Assembly (NCBI RefSeq): GCF_900102345.1
Contig: NZ_FNKB01000001.1
Coordinates: 1,798,001-1,862,000, forward strand
Direction: 5' to 3'
DNA length: 64,000 nucleotides
Origin: Leucobacter chromiiresistens
GTDB taxonomy: Bacteria > Actinomycetota > Actinomycetes > Actinomycetales > Microbacteriaceae
The notes under the pieces are model-generated. The model saw only the letters and a program-made list of their open reading frames with translations, ran no database searches and had not been told where the DNA came from. Of the stretch, positions 63,803 to 64,000 are shown one piece after another. Position numbers and translations under genes: made by a program. Numbering within the stretch: position 1 is the stretch's first letter; every line of letters starts with the position of its first letter.

Positions 63803-64000
63803 ATGGCGGACGCAGCACGCTCATTCGAGATCATCGGAGCACCGTTCGACGGTGCGGCGACGCTCGGCTACCCGGGCTCCAGGTACGCGCCCGACCGCAT
63901 CCGGCAGCAGCTCGGCTGGATCACGCAGCGCGTCGAGGCGGGAGCGGTGTTCTCGCTCGAGACCGGCGCGCTCCACGACGCGCCGAGGATCATCGACGGC
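63803..64000 (+). CDS. Arginase/agmatinase-family ureohydrolase, 5' part
   Basis: The first 66 codons, with GGGAGGG before the ATG, read IIGAPFDGAATLGYPGSRYAPDRIRQQL, the start of the ureohydrolase fold. The metal-binding motifs lie beyond the window edge, so arginase, agmatinase, guanidinobutyrase and formimidoylglutamase cannot be told apart. Divergent from PucR-type gene 3. Confidence 0.8.
   Translation, partial: MADAARSFEIIGAPFDGAATLGYPGSRYAPDRIRQQLGWITQRVEAGAVFSLETGALHDAPRIIDG

Overview
The window is about 70% GC, and its gene order is that of a high-GC Gram-positive bacterium. Four things point to the family Microbacteriaceae: the chain argS / lysA / hom / thrB / rho / prfA / prmC / Sua5 / WecA / atp operon; the metG / tatD / rsmA / ispE block; a mycothiol-dependent formaldehyde pathway; and three copies of a small protein family common there. 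Leucobacter or a close relative is my best guess, by inference only. I see no transposase, phage module, CRISPR array or rRNA. One tRNA is present. No stretch longer than 300 bases lacks a gene.

Layout. 1-10 kb is a mosaic of small units: a glutaminase cut by the window edge, two DUF7882-like proteins, an arsenate-reductase-like phosphatase, a TetR/membrane-protein operon with a perfect operator, an SDR enzyme, an N-formylglutamate amidohydrolase, a Dcu transporter, a TetR gene coupled to an SDR-hydrolase fusion, a third DUF7882-like protein and tRNA-Arg(CCG). 10-32 kb is the conserved housekeeping chain with two insertions. A PucR / alcohol dehydrogenase / APC permease set sits between argS and lysA. 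A DUF559 protein, an acetyltransferase, an MFS transporter and cysK-cysE sit between prfA and prmC. 32-40 kb is the ATP synthase operon (atpI-like, then B-E-F-H-A-G-D-C). 40-50 kb holds yaaA, a PP2C phosphatase, a GABA-type aminotransferase, an OsmC protein, and metG-tatD-rsmA split from ispE by an inverted MarR-MFS efflux unit. 50-64 kb holds a DsbA-like protein, a tiny cysteine-tailed protein, an ABC-F ATPase, PucR-type regulators, two M20 hydrolases, the mycothiol formaldehyde pair, an acyl-CoA dehydrogenase under a TetR-type operator, and the start of an arginase-family gene.

Most striking result. The gene in the rho slot (20916-23114) is intact and keeps the long disordered N-terminus and RNA-binding cold-shock domain of actinobacterial Rho. 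Its C-terminal motor domain has lost the P-loop, the catalytic glutamate, the Q-loop and the R-loop. It reads as a Rho pseudo-enzyme, preceded by a structured leader.

Other patterns: at least twelve genes carry a TANNNT-like -10 box exactly six bases before the start codon, which implies leaderless mRNAs. A 25-bp-armed palindromic repeat occurs three times, and two copies bracket the DUF559 gene. Several operators can be read directly, including a triple MarR site at 49448-49507. Strong hairpins follow many genes, usually without a U-tract.
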